A stretch of 64,000 nt of DNA from Streptomyces albireticuli (GTDB taxonomy: Bacteria > Actinomycetota > Actinomycetes > Streptomycetales > Streptomycetaceae). Positions 16,821-24,936 of the stretch are shown here, piece by piece. Each line of letters starts with the position of its first letter. The first letter of the stretch is position 1. The notes beneath the pieces were generated by a model. That model made no database searches. It worked only from the letters and a program-made list of their open reading frames with translations, and had not been told where the DNA came from. Location of the stretch: the NCBI RefSeq assembly GCF_021228125.1, contig NZ_JAJQQS010000023.1, positions 1 through 64,000 on the forward strand, written 5' to 3'. The translations under genes were made by a program, and so were the position numbers.

Positions 16821-17663
16821 ATGGCCACCACGACGGCCACTACGGCCGGCAGCCGCCTGTTCGTCCTCAACCGCACGATCCCCAGCCCCGAGGAGCTGCG
16901 CGAACTCCACGAGCTGGAGGAGCGGCTCATCGCGCGCCGCGCCCGGGAGATCGAGGCGGCAGCCCCCGTCATGGCCGACCGCGCGGCCCTCGGCCGCCAT
17001 ATGAAGGCGCTGCTGGAGGCGGAGAAGAACGATCCGCCGGAGTTCGAGCGCGTCATGGCCGAGGACCTCGACCGTGAGCAGTTCAAGGAGGTCGTCGCGC
17101 AGTTCGCCGTGGACGGCCTGACCGAATCGGAATCGTTCCTGCCGATCGTCTGGCGGCTGCCGAAGAAGGCCAAGATGGCCGTCTTCCGCGTCCTGGTCGA
17201 CGAGTTCGGCTGTGGAAACCTCGACCAGGCGCACTTCAACATCTACCGCGACCTGATGACCGAGCTGGGCATGTCCCTCGACGTCGACGACTACCTCGCG
17301 CGGACCAACGAGGAGACCTACGCCTACGTCAACACCTTCTTCTGGGCCGCCGCCCGGGCACCCCGCCCCGAGTACTTCCTGGGCTGCCTGTGCTACCTGG
17401 AGTCCAGCATCCTCTACGCCTTCCAGTGCTTCGCGAACGCCGCGACGCGCCTGGACCTGGCGGGTGCCCGCTACTACACCGAGCACCTGCACATCGACAA
17501 CTTCCACGCCAAGGAACTCCAGGTCGCCATCCGGGAGTTCGACGCCGAGGCGGACCTGCACCCGGTCAAGGTCTGGACCGGCTTCAAGCTCGCCAGCGAG
17601 GTCATCGGCGGAGCCACCGAGGCCGCCGTCGCCTCCGCGCTGAAGGTGGGCTCGCATGGCTGA
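16821..17663 (+). CDS. Haem-oxygenase-like diiron oxidase/oxygenase (HDO family)
   Basis: A 280-aa all-helical protein of the iron-containing redox enzyme family related to UndA, CADD and the central domain of SznF. A full candidate ligand set is visible: E128 in VDEFGCGN, H138 in AHFNIY, E194 in YLESS, and H222-x3-D226-x2-H229 in EHLHIDNFHAKE, matching the spacing of the last three CADD ligands. Such enzymes perform N-oxygenation, C-C cleavage or desaturation using O2. The gene starts 72 bp after the aldolase and overlaps the Rieske gene by eight bases, which offers a ready electron donor. Confidence 0.85.
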   Translation: MATTTATTAGSRLFVLNRTIPSPEELRELHELEERLIARRAREIEAAAPVMADRAALGRHMKALLEAEKNDPPEFERVMAEDLDREQFKEVVAQFAVDGLTESESFLPIVWRLPKKAKMAVFRVLVDEFGCGNLDQAHFNIYRDLMTELGMSLDVDDYLARTNEETYAYVNTFFWAAARAPRPEYFLGCLCYLESSILYAFQCFANAATRLDLAGARYYTEHLHIDNFHAKELQVAIREFDAEADLHPVKVWTGFKLASEVIGGATEAAVASALKVGSHG

Positions 17664-17934
17664 GACGCCCGGCGGGCCTGCCCCGCGCCCGTACTCCGTC
17701 GAGCAGATCAGCGAGGACCGCATCCGGGTGTGCGTCGGCGACCGCGAGTTCGAGGCCGACGCGTTCTGCCCGCACCGCAAGGGACACATGGTCCACGGCT
17801 ATGTCAACGTGGCCCGGCTGCGGATCACCTGCCCCCTGCACCACTCCAGCTACTCCCTGGAGACGGGCGAGGCCATCACCGGCCCCACCGCCACCCCGAT
17901 GTGCGTGAAGGAGACCACTCCCTCCGCCGGCTGA
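17656..17934 (+). CDS. Small Rieske [2Fe-2S] ferredoxin
   Basis: A 92-aa single-domain Rieske protein with C38-x-H40 (FCPHRKG) and C59-x2-H62 (CPLHHSSY), the four cluster ligands. It has no membrane anchor and is the size of the ferredoxins that feed oxygenases. It overlaps the diiron-oxidase gene by eight bases, so the two are translationally coupled, and it is inferred to reduce that enzyme. A reductase is not encoded nearby. It is the last gene of the cassette and is followed by a terminator hairpin. Confidence 0.9.
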   Translation: MAETPGGPAPRPYSVEQISEDRIRVCVGDREFEADAFCPHRKGHMVHGYVNVARLRITCPLHHSSYSLETGEAITGPTATPMCVKETTPSAG

Positions 17935-17954
17935 CGGCACCCCCGAGCGACGGC

Positions 17955-17997
17955 GGCGCCCGGCGCCCCGGAGAAACCTCCGGCCGCGCCGGGCGCC
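17955..17997. terminator. Terminator hairpin between convergent genes
   Basis: GGCGCCCGGCG (17955-17965) pairs with CGCCGGGCGCC (17987-17997), with a second inner stem CGGAG/CTCCG around AAAC. It lies between the Rieske gene and the leftward DUF1876 gene. Confidence 0.7.
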
Positions 17998-18031
17998 CCG
18001 GCCGTGCACCTCGGGTCGCGGCCCCTGGGTC

Positions 18032-18301
18032 TCAGTGGGACAGGTGCGCGGCCGTGTGGGTGAGCTCCTCGATGTCGACCCCCGCCTTCTCCAGCAGCTG
18101 CGCCGCGAGGTCGTGCAGCGCCCGCGCGGCCGCCACCTCCTCGCCGACCCGCTGCTGACCCGGGTCGTCGGGGTGACGGTTGGTGACCCCGTGGGCCTTG
18201 AGCTCCGTGCCGTCCTGCATCCGCAGCACCGCCGCCGCCTGGGTCAGCGGGCCCGCCTCACGGAACTCCATCTCGACATTGCACCTGACGATCGTCTCCA
18301 T
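18032..18301 (-). CDS. DUF1876 (dsRNA-binding-fold-like) small protein
   Basis: An 89-aa protein with the DUF1876 pattern: an N-terminal METIVRCNVEMEF strand, then an acidic/basic central part with GVTNRHPDDPGQQRVGEEVAAARAL and a C-terminal amphipathic helix. Function is unknown. The ATG at 18301 is chosen because GGAGG lies 10 nt upstream; a GTG at 18310 would place the ribosome site too close. It ends in a histidine-rich tail (HTAAHLSH). It sits 21 bp downstream of the phosphoribosyltransferase gene on the same strand, so the two probably share a transcript. Confidence 0.8.
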   Translation of the reverse strand: METIVRCNVEMEFREAGPLTQAAAVLRMQDGTELKAHGVTNRHPDDPGQQRVGEEVAAARALHDLAAQLLEKAGVDIEELTHTAAHLSH

Positions 18302-18322
18302 GGTGATCACACCTCCAGCGAT

Positions 18323-18997
18323 TCACGGCTCCGCCCGGTGGGGAGCGCCGGGCCCGTCGCCCGCCGCACCGCCGCGCCGCAGCAGTGCGACGACCTCCTC
18401 GTCCGTCGTCTGGGAGAAGTCCTGGTACCACTCGCCGACCGCGAAGAACACGGCCGGCGTCGTGAGGCAGATCAGCTCGTCCACCTCCGCGCGGAGCGCC
18501 TCGGCCGCGTCCGGGGCGGACACCGGCACCGCCAGCACCACCCGGGCCGCCCCGTGCGCCCGCGCCACCCGGCAGGCGGCCGACGCCGTCGCGCCCGTCG
18601 CCACCCCGTCGTCGACCACGACGGCCGTACGGCCCTCCAGGGCGACCCGCGGCCGTCCGCCGCGGAACGTCCCGGCCTGCCGCGCGAGCCTGGCCTCCTC
18701 ATGGGCCTGGATCTCGGCGAGGTCGTCCTCGCCGACCCGGCTCACCCGCATGATGTCGTCGTTGAGCACCCGCACGCCGTCCTCGCCCACGGCGCCGAAG
18801 CCGACCTCCTCGTGCAGCGGCACACCGAGCTTGCGGACCAGGATCACGTCCAGCGGGGCGCCGAGCGCGCGGGCGACCTCATAGGCCACCGGGACACCGC
18901 CACGGGGCAGCCCCAGCACGACGGGGGACTCGGCGCGCAGCGGCCCGAGCCGGTCGGCCAGCCGGCGGCCTGCGTCCACACGGTCGCGGAACCTCAT
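18323..18997 (-). CDS. Phosphoribosyltransferase-fold protein
   Basis: A 224-aa type I PRTase-domain protein. The PRPP loop is VVVDDGVATGATA (about residues 131-143), and the N-terminal VVLGLPRGGVPVAYEVA segment is that of the stand-alone actinobacterial PRTases often found with stress and dormancy genes rather than with purine salvage. The ATG at 18997 has AGAGGTGG upstream. The nucleobase substrate, if any, is unknown. Confidence 0.85.
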   Translation of the reverse strand: MRFRDRVDAGRRLADRLGPLRAESPVVLGLPRGGVPVAYEVARALGAPLDVILVRKLGVPLHEEVGFGAVGEDGVRVLNDDIMRVSRVGEDDLAEIQAHEEARLARQAGTFRGGRPRVALEGRTAVVVDDGVATGATASAACRVARAHGAARVVLAVPVSAPDAAEALRAEVDELICLTTPAVFFAVGEWYQDFSQTTDEEVVALLRRGGAAGDGPGAPHRAEP

Positions 18998-19095
18998 GAT
19001 CCACCTCTGCCATACCTGCGATACATCCAATATGGCCAGATTCAGGCGGATAGTCCACGCGAGGGAGGTGCCCCGTGAGAGACACGGGGCAGGTC

Positions 19096-19512
19096 TCAGA
19101 GAGCCGCCCGCACCCGCGCCGCGACCTCCGCCGCCTCCTCTTCCGACGCGTACCGCGTCCGGGGCCAGAAGAACCCCCGCAGCCCGTCCTTGCGGTTGCG
19201 CGGAACGACGTGCACATGAAAATGCGGCACGGACTGACTCACCCTGTTGTTGGCGGCCACGAACGACCCCGCCGCGCCCATGCCGCGCTCCACCGCGCCC
19301 GCGATCCGCTGCACCCGGGTGAAGAACGGCCCGACCTCCTCCACCGGCAGATCGGTCAGCGTCTCGGCGTGCCGCCGCGGCACCACCAGCACATGCCCGG
19401 GGAAGAGCGGCCGGGCGTCCAGGAAGGCCACCGCCGTACCGTCCGCGAAGACCCGGTGACCGGCGGAATCGCCCGCCGCGATCGCGCAGAAGACGCACCC
19501 CGCGTCACCCAT
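19096..19512 (-). CDS. HIT-family (histidine triad) nucleotide hydrolase
   Basis: A 138-aa HIT protein. It begins with the zinc-type CVFCAIAAGD segment (cysteines at 6 and 9) and has the catalytic triad HFHVHVVPR near residue 97. Relatives hydrolyse purine nucleoside phosphoramidates or AMP-lysine. The conserved LDARPLFPGHVLVVPRRH stretch is intact. The ATG at 19512 gives the standard family N-terminus. It lies 55 bp from the divergent DUF72 gene. Confidence 0.92.
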   Translation of the reverse strand: MGDAGCVFCAIAAGDSAGHRVFADGTAVAFLDARPLFPGHVLVVPRRHAETLTDLPVEEVGPFFTRVQRIAGAVERGMGAAGSFVAANNRVSQSVPHFHVHVVPRNRKDGLRGFFWPRTRYASEEEAAEVAARVRAAL

Positions 19513-19566
19513 GGCCTCACACCCCCGCTGGTGGCGTTCCCGCTGTCCCGGGGCAAGGATCATGCC

Positions 19567-20331
19567 ATGCCCCTGCTCGTCGGAACCTCGGGATGGCAGT
19601 ACAAGGACTGGCGTGGCGGCCTCTACCCCGACGGCTGCCCCCAGCGGCTGTGGCTGGAGGAGTACGCCCGGCACTTCGCCACAGTCGAGAACAACGCCGC
19701 CTTCTACCGGCTGCCCACGCACGACACCTTCACCGACTGGCACGACCGCACCCCGCCGGGGTTCGTCATGGCCGTCAAGGCCAGCCGCTACCTCACCCAC
19801 ATCAAGCGCCTCCGCGACCCCCAGGAGCCCGTGGAACGCCTGATGCGGCACGCCGCCGGCCTCGCGGACCGGCTCGGGCCCGTCCTCCTCCAGCTGCCGC
19901 CCACGCTCCGCGCCGACCCCGCCGCGCTGGACACCGCCCTCGGTTGCTTCCCCGCCGGCGTCCGGGTCGCCGTCGAACCACGCCACGACTCCTGGTGGAC
20001 GGACGAGACCCGCACCGTACTGGAGGCCCGCGGCGCCGCCCTCTGCTGGGCCGACCACGACTCCCGGCCGGTGACCCCGCTGTGGCGGACCGCCGACTGG
20101 GGGTACGTACGGTTCCACTGCGGCCGGGCCCGGCCGTGGCCCCGCTACGGGCGCCGCGCGCTCGACAGCTGGGCCCGGCGGATCGCCGACCACTGGCCCG
20201 ACCGGTCCGACACCTACGTCTACTTCAACAACGACCCCGGCGGCGCCGCCGTCCACGACGCCACCGCCTTCGCGCGGGCCGTGACACGGCTCGGCCGCAC
20301 CGTGAGCCGCACCCCTCCCGCCCAGGTCTGA
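19567..20331 (+). CDS. DUF72 (YecE-like) TIM-barrel protein
   Basis: A 254-aa DUF72 protein. The family start LLVGTSGWQYKDWRG, the VENNAAFYRLP strand, FVMAVKASRYLTHIKRL, the VAVEPRHDSWW motif and the C-terminal YVYFNNDPGGAAV are all present. The catalytic activity of the family is not established. The ATG at 19567 follows AAGGATC; an in-frame extension upstream lacks family sequence. It appears to be a single gene with its own promoter in the short divergent gap with the HIT gene. Confidence 0.9.
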   Translation: MPLLVGTSGWQYKDWRGGLYPDGCPQRLWLEEYARHFATVENNAAFYRLPTHDTFTDWHDRTPPGFVMAVKASRYLTHIKRLRDPQEPVERLMRHAAGLADRLGPVLLQLPPTLRADPAALDTALGCFPAGVRVAVEPRHDSWWTDETRTVLEARGAALCWADHDSRPVTPLWRTADWGYVRFHCGRARPWPRYGRRALDSWARRIADHWPDRSDTYVYFNNDPGGAAVHDATAFARAVTRLGRTVSRTPPAQV

Positions 20332-20485
20332 ACCAGAAGCCGGGCTTCCGGCACCCCGGCCCACCCCGCCATGACCACGGCGCGGATCGGGGAACGGGAC
20401 GCGGGGTCACGACGTCTCAGCCAGTGTGGCCCGAACGTGTACGGCCTCCGGGGGTGCCGTACACGCGGGAAGGGGGGCGTTCGGC

Positions 20486-21841
20486 ATGACGGAGGAGTCG
20501 CGGGACCGCTTACTGGCCGGGCGGTACCGGCTGATCGACGAGCTGGGCAGCGGAGGCATGGGCGTCGTCTGGCGCGCCCGCGACGAGCTGCTCGGCCGGG
20601 AGGTCGCGGCGAAGGAGGTCCAGGCACCGGCCCACCTGCGCGAGCACGACGTACGGATCCTGTACGCCCGCCTGAACCAGGAGGCGCGGGCCGCCGCGCA
20701 GATCAACCACCCGAACGTCATCACGGTCCACGACGTCGTCGAGGAGGACGGCCGTCCCTGGATCGTCATGGAGCTCGTGCGCGGACGCTCGCTCGCCGAG
20801 ATCCTCCAGCACGACGGGGTGCTCGACCCCAGGGCGGCGGCCAGGATCGGCTCGATGGTCCTCCAGGGACTGCGTAGCGCCCACGCCGCGGGCATCCTGC
20901 ACCGTGACGTCAAACCGGCGAACGTCCTGGTGGAGCCGGGCGGCCGGGCGGTCCTCACCGACTTCGGCATCGCCCTGATCGAGGGCTCCGGCACTCTCAC
21001 CCGCACCGGTGACCTGGTGGGTTCCCCGGACTTCCTCGCGCCGGAGCGCGCGCGGGGCGAGCGCCCGGGCGCCCCGTCCGACCTGTGGTCGCTGGGCGCC
21101 ACCCTCTACGCGGTGATCGAGGGCTTGTCGCCATTCCGCCGGACGACCGCGCTGGGCACCCTCCAGGCCGTGGTCCAGGACGACCTGCCGCCGCCGCGGC
21201 TCGCCGGGCCGCTCGTCCCGCTCCTGGAAGGGCTGCTGCGCAAGGACCCGAGGGAGCGGATGGGCTCGGTGGAGGCCCAGCGGTTGCTCGACGCCGTCGC
21301 GGCCGGGCACATGACCACCCGGGCGGGCCTGACCGAGGTGGGGCCCGGCGGGCGGTACGTACCGACGGCCGTCGGGACACCCGCCCCGGCACCGGTGTCC
21401 GCTCCTACGGCGACCGCCACGTCGGGTCCCGTCCCGATGCCGCAGCCGGCACCCGGTCCCGTTTCCGGGCACACGCCCTTCCCTACGCCCGTACACACGC
21501 CCACGCCCGTGCACTCGGGGGCCGTCGTCTTCCCGCTCCCCGCCCCCGATCCGGCCGCGCCCGACCGGCGCCGCCTGGTGGCGCTCCTCCTCGGCTCGGT
21601 GCTGGCCCTGCTGCTCATCGCGGGAGGGGTCGCGGTGATGATGGCCGCCCGGGGCACGGGGGAGACGGGGCGCTCCGGCGGCACGACCACCGGCACCCCC
21701 GCGCCCTCGAAGGGTGCGGGCGCCCCGGACGGTTCCGGTACGTCGGACCAGCCGACCACCGATCAGTCCACACCTTCCGCCGGGAGCACGGGATACACCT
21801 GCGGAACCGGCGGGTGGCTGGAGACCTGCGCGCCGGGGTGA
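20486..21841 (+). CDS. Membrane-anchored Ser/Thr protein kinase
   Basis: A 451-aa Hanks-type kinase. The kinase domain (about residues 10-270) has GSGGMGVVW (P-loop), the AAKEV lysine (43), HRDVKPANV (about 140) and TDFG. A Pro/Ala/Thr-rich linker follows, then one transmembrane segment (about 370-390, LVALLLGSVLALLLIAGG) and a short Gly/Thr/Ser-rich outer tail with two cysteines (YTCGTGGWLETCAPG), perhaps disulfide-linked. No PASTA repeats are present. The ATG at 20486 is preferred over an in-frame GTG upstream. The next genes encode an exported lipoprotein and a TerD protein, so it may sense or signal an envelope stress. Confidence 0.93.
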   Translation: MTEESRDRLLAGRYRLIDELGSGGMGVVWRARDELLGREVAAKEVQAPAHLREHDVRILYARLNQEARAAAQINHPNVITVHDVVEEDGRPWIVMELVRGRSLAEILQHDGVLDPRAAARIGSMVLQGLRSAHAAGILHRDVKPANVLVEPGGRAVLTDFGIALIEGSGTLTRTGDLVGSPDFLAPERARGERPGAPSDLWSLGATLYAVIEGLSPFRRTTALGTLQAVVQDDLPPPRLAGPLVPLLEGLLRKDPRERMGSVEAQRLLDAVAAGHMTTRAGLTEVGPGGRYVPTAVGTPAPAPVSAPTATATSGPVPMPQPAPGPVSGHTPFPTPVHTPTPVHSGAVVFPLPAPDPAAPDRRRLVALLLGSVLALLLIAGGVAVMMAARGTGETGRSGGTTTGTPAPSKGAGAPDGSGTSDQPTTDQSTPSAGSTGYTCGTGGWLETCAPG

Positions 21842-21919
21842 CCGTCGAGGGTGACGTCGAGGGGCGAGGACAGGTGACCGGCGGGCGTTGACCGCCTTCG
21901 GCAGGCGTCATCAGGCATT

Positions 21920-21974
21920 GGACAAGCACCGGACAAGCACCGGACAAGCACCGAACAGGCACCGAACAGGCATT
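21920..21974. repeat. Tandem 11-bp repeat upstream of the lipoprotein gene
   Basis: Five direct 11-bp units: GGACAAGCACC three times (21920-21952), GAACAGGCACC, then GAACAGGCATT, followed by a degenerate GGCACGGCACG. The repeats end 54 bp before the lipoprotein start, in the gap after the kinase gene. The period is about one helical turn. Confidence 0.85.
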
Positions 21975-22028
21975 GGCACGGCACGAGCACGGCAGTAACG
22001 ACACAGATCGGCTATCGGGGGTGCGCGC

Positions 22029-23573
22029 ATGCGGCAGGTGACCGTCCGGACCGTTTCCCTTCTCACGGTGACCGCCCTGCTCGGGGGCGTCGGCGTGGCG
22101 GGATGTACGAAGAAGCAGAAGCGGGAGGCTGTGCAGCTCGTCCTGGAGGCCGCGGGGGTGATAGGCATCGACCCGTTCCTGAAACATCCGGATATCGACC
22201 TCCGGAACGTCAACTCCCCGTCCCACGGCGGCGGGACCGTCGCGGTGGACGCCCGTGGCACCTTCGGCGGCACGCGCGGCGCCACCCGCTGCGACAAGAG
22301 CCTGCTGATCAAGGGGATCACCCAGGACCCGGCCAGGGCCAGGGCGTGGGCCGGGGTGCGCGGCATGGACCCGAGCCGGATCCCCGCCTACATCAACAGT
22401 CTCACTGAGGTGAATCTGGAGTACGACACCCTGGTCAAGAACCACAACTACCAGGGCGAAGGCCGGATCACGGGCTATCTGTCGGTGCTCCAGAAGGGCG
22501 TGGTGGTCCTCAACGACCCGATCACGGGACCGGCCGTCAAGTGCACCTGCGGGAATCCGCTCCTCGGCCCGGACCGCGCCGTCGACCTCAAGGCGGTGAC
22601 GTACAAGGGGGAGCGCTGGGAGACCTTCACCAGCGTGGAGATCACGGTCATCGCGCCGAGGCCCAAGGAGAAGGGGCCGGTCAAGGAGCTCCAGCTCGTC
22701 GATCCCTTCGAGAGCGGCAAGGCGTTCGACCGCGCGGTCGGGAGCGACGGCAAGCAGGACTCCAAGGAGTTCGCGTGGGAGCCGCCGCCGCGGCCCGTAC
22801 CCTCGAAGGAGCCGCCGCGCATCGTGCCCCCCGACGGCTCGGGCCCGCCGCCGGCGTCCGGCCCGGGCGGGCCCGGTTCCGGCGACCCCGGCTCGCCCAA
22901 GGGAGGCGATTCCTCCAAGGGAAGTGGCCCCTCCAAGGGCGGGGACCCCCAGGGAGGCGACTCCTCCAAGGACCCGCTCCCGCCGAACACGGGCACGCCC
23001 TCGACGCCGAAGCAGCCGCCGGACGTCCCGAAGCCGCCGGGTAGCGGGCCGAAGTCACCGGACGGGCCGAAGTCGCCGGACGTCCCGAAGTCGCCGCCTG
23101 CCGGGCCCAAGGATCCTCAGGGGGAGCCGAAGAATCCGGCCGGGCCGAAGTCGCCACCGGTCGCGCCCAAGGAGCCCCAGGGAGACCCCAAGCCGCCGGC
23201 CGGCGGGCCCAAGCAGCCCCCCTCCGAGCCGAAGCCGCCGCCCGCCGACCCGAAACCTCCGCCTGCTCAGCAGCCCAAGCAGCCCCCTGCCGAGCCGAAG
23301 CCTCCTGCTGAGCAGAAGCAGCCTCCGGCCCAGCAACCTAAGCAGCCTCCTGCTGAGCAGAAGCAGCCCCCGGCCCAGCAGCCGAAGCAACCTCCTGCTC
23401 AACCCAAGCAACCGCCTGCCGAGCCGAAGCAGCCTCCCGCTCAGCCCAAGCAGCCCCCGGCCGAACCCAAGCAACCTCCCGCTCAGCCCAAGCAGCCGCC
23501 CGCGGAGCAGAAGCCGCCGCCCGCCGAACCCAAGCAGCCCGCGGGCGGTGCCCCACGCGCCCAATCCTCGTGA
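22029..23573 (+). CDS. Exported lipoprotein with DUF6777-like domain and long Pro-Lys-Gln repeat tail
   Basis: A 514-aa protein. A signal peptide ends in a lipobox (GVGVAGC, cysteine near residue 26). Residues 35-230 form a globular domain containing NVNSPSHGGGTVAVDARGTF and CTCGNPLL, resembling what I recall as DUF6777 in Streptomyces proteins near Ser/Thr kinases. From about residue 250 the chain is almost entirely PKxP-type repeats (for example PKQPPAEPKQPPAQ), expected to be extended and able to span the cell wall. The repeat DNA is low in complexity and prone to length variation. Function is unknown; the neighbouring kinase suggests an envelope sensor or adaptor. Confidence 0.8.
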   Translation: MRQVTVRTVSLLTVTALLGGVGVAGCTKKQKREAVQLVLEAAGVIGIDPFLKHPDIDLRNVNSPSHGGGTVAVDARGTFGGTRGATRCDKSLLIKGITQDPARARAWAGVRGMDPSRIPAYINSLTEVNLEYDTLVKNHNYQGEGRITGYLSVLQKGVVVLNDPITGPAVKCTCGNPLLGPDRAVDLKAVTYKGERWETFTSVEITVIAPRPKEKGPVKELQLVDPFESGKAFDRAVGSDGKQDSKEFAWEPPPRPVPSKEPPRIVPPDGSGPPPASGPGGPGSGDPGSPKGGDSSKGSGPSKGGDPQGGDSSKDPLPPNTGTPSTPKQPPDVPKPPGSGPKSPDGPKSPDVPKSPPAGPKDPQGEPKNPAGPKSPPVAPKEPQGDPKPPAGGPKQPPSEPKPPPADPKPPPAQQPKQPPAEPKPPAEQKQPPAQQPKQPPAEQKQPPAQQPKQPPAQPKQPPAEPKQPPAQPKQPPAEPKQPPAQPKQPPAEQKPPPAEPKQPAGGAPRAQSS

Positions 23574-23651
23574 AGGAGCGGTAACCGGGATATTCCGCCG
23601 TCAGGGTACGTTGGGACCCTGCAAGGACGGGACTGTTCACAGGGGTGGAGT

Positions 23652-24920
23652 ATGGCGATGCAGAAGGGCACCAACGTCCGGATTCCGGCGGCCGCGGTGC
23701 GCGTCGAGCTGGGCTGGCGCACGGGCCCCGGGATACCGGACGTGGACGCCTCCGCGCTGCTGCTGTCCGCGGGCAAGGTCCGCTCGGACGCGGACTTCGT
23801 CTTCTACAACCAGGCGGAGCACTCCTCCGGCGCGGTGCGCCACGAGGGCAAGCGCCCGGCGGGTGACACGGTGACGGACGCCCTCTCGGTGAACCTCGCC
23901 TCGGTGGAGCCCTCGATCGAGACCGTGGTCCTCGCGGCCTCGGCCGACGGCGGCACCTTCGGTCAGGTGCCCGGCCTGCACATCCGGGTGCTCGACGCGG
24001 CGTCCGGCGCGGAGCTCGCCCGCTTCGACAGCTCGGACGCCGGCGTGGAGACCGCGTACGTCCTCGGCGAGCTCTACCGCCGTCAGGGCGAGTGGAAGTT
24101 CCGGGCCGTCGGCCAGGGCTACAGCAGCGGTCTGGAGGGCCTGGCGACCGACTTCGGGATCACGGTCGACGAGCCGCGGCAGGCACCGCCCGTCGCCGCC
24201 CCCGCCCCGGCACCCACGCACACGCCGCCCGCCCCGGCGCCCGTGCCGCCGGCGCCCGCCGCGCCGCCCGCGCCCCAGCCCGTACGCCTGACGAAGGTCA
24301 CGCTCACCAAGGAGGCCCCGGCGGTCTCCCTCACCAAGCAGGGCGGCACCTCCGGATCGCTGCGCGTCAACCTCAACTGGCAGGTGCAGAAGCAGTTCAA
24401 GGGCTGGGGCCAGCGGCTCGGCAAGGCCATGGCCATGCACTCCGACCTCGACCTCGACCTCGGCGCCCTGTTCGAACTGAGGGACGGCAGCAAGGGCGTG
24501 GTCCAGGCGCTGGGGAACTCCTTCGGCTCCCTCCACCAGCCGCCCTTCATCCACCTCGACGGCGACGACCGGACCGGATCGGTGGCGTCCGGCGAGAACC
24601 TCACCGTCAACCTCGACCACACCGCGGACTTCCGGCGCATCCTCGTCTTCGTGACGATCTACGAGGGCGCCCGCAGCTTCGCCAACCTCAACGCCACCGT
24701 CACCCTCCAGCCGCAGCACGGCGCCCCCGTCGACTTCTCGCTCGACGAGTGCACCGTGCCCTCCACCGTCTGCGCGCTGGCCCTGATCACCAACAACGGC
24801 GGTGACCTCGTCGTCCAGCGCGAGGCCCGCTACCTGGTGCCCGACCGCGGCGTCAGCCCGCAGCGCACGCTGGACCGCGCCTACGGCTGGGGCATGAACT
24901 GGACGCCCGGCCGGAAGTGA
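23652..24920 (+). CDS. TerD-family protein with two TerD-like halves
   Basis: A 422-aa protein. The N-terminal half (about residues 1-175) is a clear TerD domain: MQKGTNVRI, DVDASALLLSAGKVRSDADFVFYNQ with the calcium-binding acidic residues, and GTFGQV. A Pro/Ala linker (about 178-210) joins it to a second domain (about 220-422) that begins VTLTKEAPAVSLTKQGG and keeps LDLDLGALFEL and a GDDRTG acidic loop. TerD proteins bind Ca2+ and associate with stress and tellurite responses. A second ATG at 23658 has better spacing from GGAG and may be the true start. Confidence 0.9.
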   Translation: MAMQKGTNVRIPAAAVRVELGWRTGPGIPDVDASALLLSAGKVRSDADFVFYNQAEHSSGAVRHEGKRPAGDTVTDALSVNLASVEPSIETVVLAASADGGTFGQVPGLHIRVLDAASGAELARFDSSDAGVETAYVLGELYRRQGEWKFRAVGQGYSSGLEGLATDFGITVDEPRQAPPVAAPAPAPTHTPPAPAPVPPAPAAPPAPQPVRLTKVTLTKEAPAVSLTKQGGTSGSLRVNLNWQVQKQFKGWGQRLGKAMAMHSDLDLDLGALFELRDGSKGVVQALGNSFGSLHQPPFIHLDGDDRTGSVASGENLTVNLDHTADFRRILVFVTIYEGARSFANLNATVTLQPQHGAPVDFSLDECTVPSTVCALALITNNGGDLVVQREARYLVPDRGVSPQRTLDRAYGWGMNWTPGRK

Positions 24921-24936
24921 CCCCGGCCGGGCCCGG

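Noticed and set aside
21085..21891. Second rightward frame inside the kinase gene
   Set aside because: Arg/Ala/Gly-rich shadow without start or domain; the kinase frame has every catalytic motif.
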